Shown here piece after piece: positions 21,579 to 33,281 of a stretch of DNA of 64,000 nucleotides. How positions within the stretch are numbered: position 1 is the first letter of the stretch; every line of letters begins with the position of its first letter. The position numbers were made by a program, and so were the translations under genes. Location: contig MU401482.1 of assembly GCA_022579005.1 (NCBI GenBank), positions 148,788-212,787 of the forward strand. The letters run 5' to 3'. The DNA is from Poronia punctata. Taxonomy: Eukaryota; Ascomycota; Sordariomycetes; Xylariales; Xylariaceae. The notes below the pieces were generated by a model, which had not been told where the DNA came from, searched no databases, and saw only the letters and a program-made list of their open reading frames with translations.

Positions 21579-24325
21579 TTATGCTACTTTCACCCCGTTG
21601 GGCCGAGTCACACTCGCAGGGCTGTCGCTCGCAAGCAAAACTGCGCTATCTGCCCCGTTTGCTCCATTTCCGTTGGCGCCACAATGCGGTGTCGCTTTCT
21701 CGGTTTTCTCTAGCGCCCGAATTCCTTCAAAATACCGTTTTGGTATTGCTGTCTGATACTTTCCCGAGAACACACCAACCTCAAAGCTCGTAACTTTTGT
21801 GTTGTCACCGGCCTCACTATAAGATGAGAAAAGTCAGTCACTTCTTCAAATTACGTATTCCCTCGGTCGTCAATCAATTCCAAGTGGACAGTTTAAACCG
21901 TTTACTCACTACATCAGAGGTTAGCAGGTTGACAACAGAAGGGGGGTTATCGTAGGGGGGCATGCTGAGGGATAAGGCACGCTAGGGAATCGACATACCA
22001 AGCAAGCTTCCTTGAGATCCTCAAGGTCTCCGTACACTAGCTCGTCAGCGTGTATGAGATTTGCCACTTCTTGTGTCGTCTTTCCACGTGCGATGAGCTC
22101 TTGAAACCCCATCGTCAGTTATATAATAGTCAATCAGTCAAAAGAATTAGATCAATCTTACCGGCCGGGTTGGCAAGATCAATGCCATACTGCGCAGAGA
22201 AGAAGTTAGCGTGACCGAATTAGAAAGCAGGGAAGGAGAAGACTAGAGGCTCTGGGACCCATATCGGGTGCGGCACTTGGATACTTACAACGTGGGGGTG
22301 TGTGACTTCTGGGCTACAGGAAACAAAGAGAACACGGGTAGCACCCGACTCCTTTGCCATATGTACCTAGGAAACAAAGTTAAAAGGGGGTAGTCGCATA
22401 GCTGGGGCAAGAAGTAGGAGATAGATAAACGTACAATTTCTCGCGACGTCGTTCCTCTCACTAAAGAATCATCGACGATACATACCACCTTGCCATGGAA
22501 TTCGGAAGTAATAGGTGAAAGCTTCCGACGGACAGCACTCTGTCGCGACTTCTGGCCCGCGATGATAAAAGTACGATGAATATACCGGCACTTGACAAAG
22601 GCGTTGGAGAAAGGCTTCCCCAATTCCTGTGCAAGCACGGCCGCTGCTGTGTTACTCGTCTAATTGTAGGCATGTTAGTTCCGGACGTGTATTCGCAATG
22701 CGCCCTCTCGTTGAAAGGGAGGTAATTAATTACCTCTGGAACCGGGATTACTAGGTAAGAGACAATGTGAGCATGTCGTTCCAAATGACAAAGACATTCA
22801 ACCGCAATCAATAGAGACCAACAGGCGGGGCCAAATACTTACTAACATCAATCTCGCGGATCTCTTTTTCAGACAAGGTTCTCTTCATCTTTTGTGCCAA
22901 CTTTCGTCCCATGTTCTCGCGACTGCGATGAACAGATATCCCGTCCATAAATGTGTCCGGCCGGGCAAAATAGAAGAACTCGAAAATGTCAGGAGCATAA
23001 GCCTTGGGCTCCACGATCTGGCAAAACTCGATTGTACCCCCTTTCTTGCAAAAGACAGCCTGGCCCGGCAAGATGTCGACGATATTGCTGAACCCGAGTT
23101 GTTTCAGGGCAACGGATTCGGACGCCATGAAGTAATCCGTCGCGCCCTCAAGAGTATCTGACGGTCGCGACCCGATGCACAGTGGTCGGATACCATATTC
23201 GTCCCTAGAGAATACGGTTTAGTTGAGGTGCCAAAAGGTCGTCACCTCTCCACACTTACCGGAAGCCCAGAACGCCAAAACCAGCAATCATTCCTACCCA
23301 GGCATATGTATTAGCAAATAATGCTGATGTACGCGCCGATGTGTTTTCGTAGGCCGTCAATGGGAGAAGGCTCCGTCGAAAAAGACGGGGGAAAAACATC
23401 AGTGCCTACCTGTGCACGCAAAAGCGCCTTGACACCTGGAATAGACCTCGCGTAGCGCAGTAAAGACGTCTTGCACATCAGCTCGCGTTTTTCCGAGTTC
23501 GTTGAGCGCATACGCAAATACATTAAGTCTAGATAAGCCCAGTTAGCCGAGACTTCCGAGAGCACACCAATGTGCTAGGTAAAGGAAGGGGTTTATCATA
23601 TAGAAAAGGTGAACTTTACAGTAGCTCAGAGTCGGAGTCGGTGTTCACATGGCGGCGAGCCTGGAGATCTAGAAACTCGATGAGCTCTTCCGAGTTTACG
23701 AGATTTCCATTGACACTCATGGCTAGGCCAAAGGGTGAATTAACATAGAAAGGCTGGGCTTCCAATCTGGTGCATCCACAATGTAAGTAAAAGGGTCCGA
23801 CCATGAATTACGCTAACAGGTCTTCGAGAGGCCATTCTAGAATTCATATCTTGCTCGGATGACACATACGCGGACGATGTTCCTGCCGTCGGGTATCTTA
23901 GATGCGCAATACCTTGAAAACCCGGGAGCATTGCGACTTTGGCGCCACCTTCGAAAACCGACGCCGCCATTCCGTTTCCTTTGCATTGGTATATCCTGCT
24001 ACCTTGGCATACTGCAATACCGGCGGCATCTTGTCCTCGCTGTAATATAGTTAGCGCCCGTGTCGAGAGACAGATCGTGGTCGGTGGGGTGGACTCGGTG
24101 ATATGCGACAACGGCGGGAATGGGTCCGTATAAGTCGTGATAGGAGACTGACATGTTGAAGGTAGTATAGAGATTCATGTAAATCGATAGCGGCTGTAGT
24201 GGCTTTCGTATCGCCCAACTGTAGAATAAAAAAAAGCGTCAGCAACAAATCATGGTAGGCGCCGAAGGCGGAAGACGAGAGGAAGCACCGGGGGGACGAA
24301 CCAACACGGCCGCGACGCCGCACAT
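21579..24325 (-). CDS. ADE4: Amidophosphoribosyltransferase (13 exons)
   Basis: Catalyses the first step of purine synthesis: PRPP plus glutamine to phosphoribosylamine. Exons: 24325..24302, 24218..24153, 24039..23870, 23766..23620, 23528..23410, 23293..23260, 23204..22843, 22750..22734, 22659..22435, 22366..22289, 22189..22162, 22099..22000 and 21816..21579, giving 535 residues. After Met removal Cys2 (MCGVAAVL) is the N-terminal nucleophile of the glutaminase. Other family marks are [64 protein letters not shown], the PRPP loop [11 protein letters not shown] and [11 protein letters not shown]. Joins were chosen by phase and by conserved text across each junction. The first donor (GTTCGT) is weak. 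The last intron is read as a twin intron. Enzyme identity is firm; single exon ends could shift. Confidence 0.9.
21817..21999 (-). other. Probable [D1,2] stwintron in ADE4
   Basis: The internal intron, 21998..21909 (90 nt), has a GTATGT donor, a TGCTAAC branch site and a TGTAG acceptor. Removing it joins G at 21999 to TGAGT at 21908..21904 and creates a new donor, GTGAGT. The external intron then runs to TTATAG ending at 21817, with a TGACTGAC branch site. Only this two-step reading leaves exon 12 in phase 2 and continues ACFEAGDN...SFEVGVF in frame. Using the first acceptor alone puts TGA immediately after the exon. One conventional alternative remains: an unsplit intron ending at the AG four bases further on (TAGTGAG). 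Confidence 0.75.
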
Positions 24326-27300
24326 TATGCCGTTTTTTCGTAAGAAAATTACACGACCGGGTAACCAAAGGGATGCAGTTAGGTGTCTAAGAGCGGGCTC
24401 GACAGGCTTTCCTCGCTCTTTCTTTTGGGATGCTCCTAGAAAGATTGACGACACACTAGGTTGTTTATTTAGGGAACTTTTCGGCTGTTTAAGTCTGCGG
24501 TAATTGCCCCTCTATCTTTTTTTGACAGAGGCGTTTGCGCTTGCCCCCCGGTAATACCTAATTGAGGAAGACAAATCAAAACCCCACATACGTGCTAGAA
24601 GGAAACTACTGGACCTGTCACGCTATGAAAAAAGATCGAGGTGGGGGATGATAGGTAGATTATGCAGGTATTGTGGGGTCGCTGGTGTTGAACCGGTGCC
24701 GTTGGTACGGTGTTGGTAGGTTTCCTTTACGTGTAAGTATTGCATGCAGAAGAAGCCACGGGACTCGGGTTTTCTACATAGATAAGTTAAGGATTTTCTG
24801 TCAGCTTTATACACCGCTTACTCCCATATGCTGGAGGTTGCAATTGGAAGTGCCACATTGTTACTTGCCCGAATCAAAAGCTCTCTTTTATCATAGGAAT
24901 GAGGAAGTAGTCGCTTCCAGGGTCTACATGTAGGTATGTCGAAAACTACACATAGATCGACGGGATCCATATGCAGTAGCTAGTCGAGATAGGTTAGGTA
25001 ATCCTACGTATCTAGGGGTTTGGTTTGTGCCTGCACGTACAACTATCAATCAAGACGCTAGGCGCAAACACCAGGAATGTCGGACAAATTTGTTCTGGAC
25101 ACGTGCTATCATTCTTTGAATTCTGGCCCGATAATTGTGCCGATAATTTTTTGTCCTCTGAATAGCTGCTAGCAATGTTAACCACTGTCCCACCGTATTA
25201 AACGAGGCTAAATGATGTCATATATGTTAAGCAGGTGCAAGGTGGAGAGTTCGTGTCATGAGGGGTATAATAGTCTTCGAGTATAGTCGCCAATGAGAAG
25301 GCCATTGCAACAATATATGTAGACAATAGACAACAGGTATAAATTGCCAAACGATAAGTTGGTCAACTGCGAGCATCTCAAGGGTCCCAACGAACCAACA
25401 AAATGTGCGTTGTAGGTATTGTACCAAAAGGGCAACAATGGGTGATTGGTTATCCCGATATCGCAGGGCTGTCCAATCACAATACCTCGCAGTCTTAAAA
25501 CGCCTCTGACTGCCCACCTCGGTCTAGTCTAGGTCCCTGCTTGCCTTTACACGTACACGTACGCACATATGGAGGCACTGCCCAGACTTGTGGGATTCCA
25601 TGTCTGTTCCTTTCCGGTGGAATCTTTTATTTATTTCCTTTTCCAATGTTCGATGACTAATGTTGCATCCTACAGTATTGTCAACGTTCCTCGGTGTCCA
25701 TCAATGTTAGAAAAGAGCAAACTATGCGCCCGAGCTGTGGCTACGTGCGGTATTATGCGTGTACATTCAAACCCCGGAACTAGCGGTAGAAGACTCTCTT
25801 TACCTCCGAATCGCGGTCCGATTCAAGATAAGGATAGTGCGGAGTCCCGACTAAGTACGGCGGATGAAGCCTACCCAAAAAATTCCCCTTCATGGCCACA
25901 GTCAGCTGATAATGGCAATGACGGCACCACTGATATTATAATCCGATACCCAGCTTCTTAATCGTTTTACCCAAATATACCAAGCAGGCGCAACAAGCGT
26001 AGCAAATTTCCAATGTGAAAGTTTTACGGTTGCATGTCAAACTACAGCCACCGTAGCCAGTGACGAGTCCTGATGATGCGGGGCTTCGGCTAGCAAAAAC
26101 CGTCTAACGGTTTACTGTTGTTAGTCCGCATCACGTTTCGGATCTTACCGTATCCACTCAGCCTCCTTCTGCTCAGCTTGTGCTTGTCATGCGTACGATT
26201 ACAGACGCTCAAGTATCAACTCCACCTCGGGTAGCGTTAACTGCACGTGTAATTGGGGATGGTATTATACAAGTGCTATAACGTCGCAACGGCGCTCCTG
26301 GAACACCACGTCAAGAGACAGTATGATTCCACGGTCAAAATCAACAAACCATTCGGGTACACACGCAATGATCGAACGGGCCTATACCGGCCTTATGGCC
26401 CATGGGGACCTGGTATAGTCGCTGTTGAAGGTCTCTATGCTTATTTAGGTGCGACTTCCCACCAGCCCTGTGGGACAACTTACCCAGGGCAACACAAGGC
26501 CACGTATCAACTGCGAGACTGGCACATGAACGTGTTGTTCCCTGGTGGGTTGTGTGACGGTCTCTTCGCTCAGGAAAGCCTAGGTACTAGAACCTGTGTG
26601 GTTGGCTATTTTAAGAGGGAGAAGTCGTGCGTATTAAATGTTTGGCTAGCACGAGGACCGGATCTGCATCACAATGAGGTTGGCTAGTCCAACGTTGTCC
26701 AGCAGTCAAGCACAATGCCGTGCTTGAGTTTAGAGTACTGCATGTTTGGTGCGGTATTGTTAGGCAATCTGCGCTTGGGAGGTCGCACATTCTGGCATAA
26801 CAGCGGCCAAATGCATTGGGTATTGCAATGCCTTGCATGGATAGGCCCAACAAGGCGAACAACGGGACGAAACCTGCATGATCTCACGACATGGCGCCGA
26901 TAAACGTTTACACCCGATGTTTGAGGCCGGGTATCATGTCGGCAATCAAGTGGCAGCTCGAGCAAATAGTGGACCGGCATCTTCCATGCGTGAGAAAATC
27001 CTCCATTTCATGAATTTTAGACTTTTCACTCGCGTTGAGTGACCTCCAATTAACAGCTCTAGGTGAGGGACTATGTCGGCCTCATGGTCCTATGTTTCCA
27101 GGTAATCATGGTTAGTGACACGTTGAGGCGGCAGGTGGGCGAAATGGTAAGATTGACTGACTGTATCCGTGATATATAGTATCGTGAGTTGATTATACCA
27201 ATGAGATACAGGGCGTATAATTATTTGCCTTTGGCACCTGCGGTATTCCATCACCGGCTTGAAGCTCGTTCGGACCTCCATGCGCGTTATAGGATAGTCT

Positions 27301-29602
27301 ATGTAAGCGATAGAAGGGATCTTCGCATATCCCATTAGTTTCAAAAAATGACCGTCTCAACCGCCAAGTCTTGCGAATCCGGGGAAGACGGCACGGATTG
27401 TTCATGCTGTGATCGAGGCTGGTATCCAGTTCGTATCGAGGAACGCTAACGAATGAGCAGAGGAGTCAACGGTGACTTTCCAAGCGTTGACAGGAAATTT
27501 CTACGCATTCCCATCGATAGGGGTGTATGGAATGGCATACATATGAGGCTCTGATAGTATTTTCAGCGCATGGCCTAACCTAGCAGCATCTTGTACGTGT
27601 CCATCGAGCATCTCCTGTTTGCCATCCAAATTCTACTACTAAACCTCAGGCTTGGCGACGGGGGAAAGGGGAGCTACCTACCCCTCCAATGGTATCATCT
27701 CCAGGTATGCCAATGTATTAAAACATTACCCCAACGATAGGAAGCGTCAGCTACCTGCCTTAGCTACCGAAAGACAAAGCCATGTGATGTATAGTCTCTT
27801 GGGCGCTGCTCTGGTTCGATGCCCGGGGGCCTTGAAGCAGCACCCGGTGTCTATTTCAAACGGCTTTAAACTACTTCTCGTATACCTTTGCCGGGTGCTA
27901 CACAGGTCAGCTCCTTCTTATAGACACTCTAAGTCTGGCGGCAATGATAGGGAAACGAGCCTCGCCTTTGGCACCAGAACCTAAAGATAAACATGAGGTA
28001 ATAGGGTGTACGTATATATATATAGCTGTGGCTTGGCTTCAAAATAAGGGTATGCAACCTTAAAAGCTATCTGTGAACCGTGGGGGCGTCAGCATATTTG
28101 ATTACTACTCAATTCAGCCAAAGGTGAAGATGCATGTGGCTTACCTAATATATGAAACTGAAAAATAAACGCTCTAACATATTGACTGGCTGTAACATAT
28201 GTTTCTTGGTGAACCAAATGGCAGCGTGAGCACAAACATCTCTGTTAACCTAGCATATACGCACATGCCATAATGTTGATAATATCTATGTTGGCAATTT
28301 TGGGTAAATAATCCAACCCTTCAACTCACATGATGTTGACTGGATGCGAGTCGATGGTGACCTAACATGATGAGTAAGTATTGTGTAATAAGGGGTGGTT
28401 TGCTATTAACCTACTAGGTACATAGAAAGGCGTATGACACCACTTCTATGTTTGGTATCATATTTGCAAGCATCGGCTTGGTGAGCATACCACCTACTTG
28501 GATATACACATAATGAGGTTACATCTTGTTGTCTCTTAATAGGAGCGATGATGTCCAAGCAGAATGGATTCTTCCTGTTAAAACAGGAACGCATTTGCTT
28601 TACCTTCTTTGGTTTTCAAAGTGAGCCGTTCAGTTGTTAGGTTTCCTTGTCACACGGCGGAAACCTACGAGTACCTATTCCCCTACATGGCCAAAGATGA
28701 TATCATTGAGAAAAAAGTCCCCTAAACAATCCATTGTTGATAATCAGAATGGCAAACATTAATCTCTTCTGGTTTTCTATCCAAAAATAGCCTTACATAG
28801 ATTGAGAATATATTACAACCACCGGAATGTATAAATGCAGGAAACAAAATCCTAGTAAATCAATTAAAATGATTATTTTAAATGGGTCCATTGTCTAATC
28901 TTTTCATTCTAACCTGGCACCTAGTTTAGGCTTGTTCATTCAATTTTTCTTCTTCCTTGCGTTGGCTGGTACTTTTCAAGCAGGCTAACCCGAAGCGCGT
29001 TTTTCTTTCCCTTTTATTCATATTTTCGCGTCGCGTGCTTGCCAGGCTTACAAAACTAGTCCTGGTACAGTAATCTTTTATATTTACCCGTGAATACCCA
29101 GATGTGGCCAGGTCCCCATTGTCCCAGCCTGTAGCCTTGGTTGACTATTCAATTCGCCCTTCCATTCGGCTCTCTAGCCTTTGAACCCCCGCCAACAACG
29201 TTAATCATACACTCGGGTACACATTACATCAATAATTCTAGGCTGGAAAACATCATACATATCATAACTTTGAGGCATAAGTCTGCAACTTCAATTTGCA
29301 ACAAACCCCAGGGCCTGCGTGCTTTAGATTTCTGGTAGGGACTTTGCGACAGCCTAAAAGTCTAGATCCTTGTACGCGGCTTTGTCTGTCTCGGTTTACC
29401 ACTGAGTCTATAGGGACCGCAGATCTATCCATTACTTGCATGTTGCAGGTTGCATGTTGCGCAACAAAGCCTTCAAGTCGTAACCCTCACACTGGAAAAC
29501 GACATCGCCCAGCTTGAGTTACAAGACGAGCCAGACATCCCTTGCGTAGCCACGCTGTTATGGGTCTGTCCTAACTGAAGACGTCGCAATTTATTTCTCG
29601 TC
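24326..29602. other. 5.3 kb region without recognisable genes
   Basis: Two ORFs exceed 120 codons (25569..25961 and 26253..26687, both +), but neither has a recognisable domain, conserved motif or coding texture. Short ORFs overlap on both strands. No transposase, reverse transcriptase or long repeat was seen. There is a 60-bp hairpin at 26074-26133. The region could be eroded mobile DNA, a non-coding RNA locus or plain spacer; the sequence does not decide. Confidence 0.5.
26074..26133. repeat. Nested inverted repeat
   Basis: Outer arms TGATGCGG (26074-26081) and CCGCATCA (26126-26133) enclose inner arms AAACCGT (26097-26103) and ACGGTTT (26107-26113). Both stems are perfect. It may be the end of an inverted-repeat element or a structured transcript, with no further evidence. 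Confidence 0.55.
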
Positions 29603-31896
29603 ATGCCTCCCTCCTCCAAACGGACCCAGAGGACTCGCCGGGCGCGCAACAGTAGTCCTAGCAGCCCCGCTGTCGCCGAACAATCCTCACCCTCACGGCC
29701 GGCCAAGCGAAGAAGAAAGGTTGGCGCATTCCCTTGTTGGCATTTCCCTTATATTTGGACCGATGCACTAAGGAATTGTAACTAATTGTCTGTCGACTTC
29801 TTCTGCGTAGCAACTCGGTGTCGATGAGCCTCCGTCAGAGACGATAGAAGAAGAAAGTTCGAGTTTAACCATTGAGCCCCCCGCTACCGACGTCGCCGAT
29901 ACTACTCTCGAAGCAGACCAGCAAGTGGACGACGAAGAGCCGACCCGGGATACGGAGCGCCTAGTAACCCAAGTCGCCCAATCCCTGCGCCATATCCCGA
30001 CGCATGCGAGCAAGATCTATGCCAACGCAATCCACGAGTCAACTGAAGACATCGAGGCCTATGCAAAAATTGCAGCACAGGACTGGACCTATTACATCAG
30101 GTCCTTGTCCATCAACATCGGAAGAAATACCGAAACGCAAGACCCAAACGACCCCAACTTTGTCCAGATTGACCTCGGCCCGTCAAAGACCTTTTCTCGT
30201 CAGACTGCAGTCATCTACTATGACTCTGAACTAGAAAAATGGTTCCTTCAGGCAAAAGGCCGCAATGGCATCAGGGTTGACAATGAGATATTGAGGAAGT
30301 CGGATTCCCCCCATGCCCTAGCCAGCGGCGAGGTCATCGAGATTGGCGGCTTGGAGATGATGTTTGTACTTCCCGCGACCTCGGGCACCCTGCGAATTCA
30401 CCCCAAATTCCTGGCCCAAGCTGGTATAATCTCGCCCCCGCGCGAGGCAAGGACCGCTCTCCCCCCTCTCCCTTCTTCTGATCAATCGTTATCTCACAAT
30501 ACTCGGGGGGCTGGCCCGTCCTCACGTGGCCAAGGCAGTCAGCAGACCATCGCCCCAGCGCCCCCAGATTACAAGCGCCCAGGCACACCCTCGTCTGCGA
30601 GGAGCCGTCCGCCCACTGCTCTGACAAAGACGCCGGCCAATAATGCCCTTCACAACCAAGACGACATAGATCTGAGCAAAGATGAGAACAAACACATCAA
30701 GCCACATTATAGCTACGCCCAACTCATCACTCAAGCGATTATCAACACGCCAGGCGAGAAGTTGAACCTGGCTGGTATTTACCACTACATCACGGAGAAT
30801 TACGCATATTACAGACATCAGCCCGCCGGTGGTTGGCAGGTAAGCCTCAGCTCTAAAACGTGCCAGGAACGTGCCAGGAACGTCATGATTTGATATTGAC
30901 CTGTGGCGTAGAATTCAATCCGCCACAACTTGTCTCTGAACAAAGCCTTCAGTAAAGCGCCGCGATCGACGGACGAACCCGGTAAGGGCATGAAGTGGGA
31001 GATAGTGCCCGACCAGCGGCTTGAGATGATTCGGGTCTGCTGGAAGGGAGGTCGGGGAGGCCACCGTGGCTCTTCCGTCCCCTCGTCGCCTAGTCAGCCC
31101 AGCCAGATGACGTACATCACAGCGGGACCTAGAGATATGGCCAGCCGGGAACCTGGCTCAGCGCGGAAACGGAAGGCCGTCTCTCCTGGGACGTCACCGC
31201 CACCCAGGAGTTCTTTGTACCAGTCTCACGTGACACCGGTGCGCAAACTCCTGTCTACGGGTCTTCAAGACGACAGTCCACTCCCGCGCGCCAATAAGCG
31301 TCTCCAGGCAACTAGCTCATTTGCAGACATCCCTCAGTCGCCTCCTGTTTTATCTTCGTCGTTTCTTCCGGACGAAAGTGGGTCATTCGTCACACCAGCG
31401 CCGCAGCGTCTCCATCCTAGACTTGCACCTCCCAGTACTGCCCAGAGGCCGAGTCAACACATGCCAACAAGCTCCCCGGCACCGTTCTGGAAGTATCTCG
31501 ATATCCAAAGCACGCCTCTCAAACCTCAGTATGACGTCAGCCCAACCAAGAGACCGACTCTAGCTCATAGTAGTAGCCCGCCGCGGCCCGTAAGCATTGA
31601 GCGTTCGCCCGTGGCTAGTCCGACCCGGACGTCTCGAGCAAATACGATTGAGCGAGCAACTACTGCTGAGAAGCCGGATGACGAGCAGGAAGAAGAGGAA
31701 GAAGAAGAAGAGGAGGAGGAGGGCGGTTTTGACCTGACCAAGTGCGTAGACAAAACTTTCTTCCACTTATTTTCTTGCCACTGTTGAACAATATACTAAT
31801 GACACGCTTTTCAGGGGTTTCCAAAGCATAGGATCATACCACGCGACTCCAAGTTTTCGGCCCAATGGCATACAGGCTTCAAGGGCAGGGGAATAA
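29603..31896 (+). CDS. FHA-forkhead transcription factor (Fkh1/Fkh2 type)
   Basis: Exons 29603..29719, 29811..30839, 30912..31741 and 31815..31896 give 685 residues. The N-terminus is basic ([15 protein letters not shown]). An FHA domain, which reads phosphothreonine, spans about residues 130-205 with its marks IGRN, SRQTAVI and NGIRVDN. A forkhead DNA-binding domain spans about 333-420 ([37 protein letters not shown]). It is split by an intron exactly at GWQ/NSIRHN, and the join restores the canonical helix 3. The C-terminal half is Ser/Pro-rich with several S/T-P sites suited to cyclin-dependent kinase control and ends in a Glu run. In yeasts such factors drive G2/M genes. Orthology to FKH1 or FKH2 cannot be settled here. 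Confidence 0.92.
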
Positions 31897-33281
31897 CTTG
31901 TTCCCCCACCCTCCAGCAAAAAGCCTAAGCGGTTACAAATCAGCGTACACAACAGGGCTTTAATTTCACTGTTGTTGAAAAAGTTACCAATATCTTTTTT
32001 TTTTTTTGCTACATTTATTCACTCAGGCTTCGTCGTTTGTAACTGGGGTAAATTACCTACCTAGCTTTCCCTCTCTCACGAAAAGAACGATCTAATGTGG
32101 CTTATGGTTGTACTATTTTCGGTCGGGGGTTGTTTTTTCGTGGTGATGAATCAATCACACACCACACGAACAAGGTTTTACTCTACAGGGACGGACCCCA
32201 AGGCTGGGGAAAGCGATTTGCTTTTTTCAATCACCCCCCCCTTTTGCCTTTTTTCCCGTTCCCAATTTCTTACCTTGAGATTGATTGTTCTATCATATCA
32301 TAAAAAGTGCTATATGCACTTCTTTTACTTTATACCTCGGATTCCGGGTATAGATTGATAGAAAACGAGCAAATGCAAAAAAGGGGGGGAAAGGGTAGCT
32401 TAGCTAGCTTACTCGTTGTGGCGTTTTCGAGTTCGGTTGTTTTTTTCCCCATCTCTCATCTCCCTTTTATTGAAAGGGGGGATGGAATAGATGTGGCATG
32501 GTATGGTATGGTAGGGGTTTTACGCATGTTTGTACGATTACAAGTTGAACATACCTTACATACATGCCTCTTATGGCCTTGCTATTAAGCGGCGGTTGCT
32601 AAGTAGTCTCTACATGAAGTAGCTATACGAGCAGACAGACAGATAGTGGAAGAGAGAGAAAGAGAGAAGTCAATGCAAAGAAACAACAAACAAACAAGAT
32701 AAAAGGCTGGGAGTGAGGAATGTCTATTTAGCAGAGTAATGACATGCATATAAAGATATTGTAATGCACTTTCAAAGCTCTCTACCTCTTGTTTCTATCC
32801 GTTCAATTCATCTGTCCTTCTCGCTCACTCTTCCTTCCGATCCCACCCAAACACACCGTAACTCATACTATTACCGGTATAAGTCATGCATTCATTCATC
32901 CCATAGAAAAAAGCAATGATGGTGTCCTTTCCACCCCTCCCCCTCCTGTTGCGCCATCAAGTTTCTATCAAGTCGTTACCCCCGCCCCCCGTTTTGTCTC
33001 TCTTTCCCCGACCCAGCCGATGATGTTAATGCGGAAAAAGCTATGAGTGAGTAGCGATGATAGGACGTTAACGGGATATTATTTATATACAAGGCTCAAT
33101 GCACAACAATACCGCCCTGCCCCGGTCCCCTATGTCTTTTTGTAAGTTTGTTTGTTTCATGATCAAGTCATGAATGATATACAGTAAAATGGAATATCAT
33201 GTATTTTATGGTGGTTTAATATGGACCCTCGCTCCACTAGGAGGTAGTCGAAAGGGTAGGGTATATATAAGTCGATGGGGA
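31897..33281. other. Intergenic between convergent genes
   Basis: About 1.4 kb between the 3' ends of the forkhead gene and CLU1. T-rich and C-rich tracts are common (poly-T near 31997, C run near 32236). No coding frame is supported. It probably holds both 3' untranslated regions and terminators. Confidence 0.6.

Noticed and set aside
21579..24325. Broken or pseudogenised ADE4
   Set aside because: The fragments lie in different frames, but phase-compatible splice sites join every one and restore conserved motifs, so the gene appears intact.
25569..25961. 130-codon ORF in the gene-free island
   Set aside because: No domain, no start context or splice signals worth noting, and composition unlike the real genes. 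Not called as a CDS.
26253..26687. 144-codon ORF in the gene-free island
   Set aside because: Longest frame there, but without recognisable motifs. It overlaps minus-strand ORFs of similar quality; chance cannot be excluded.
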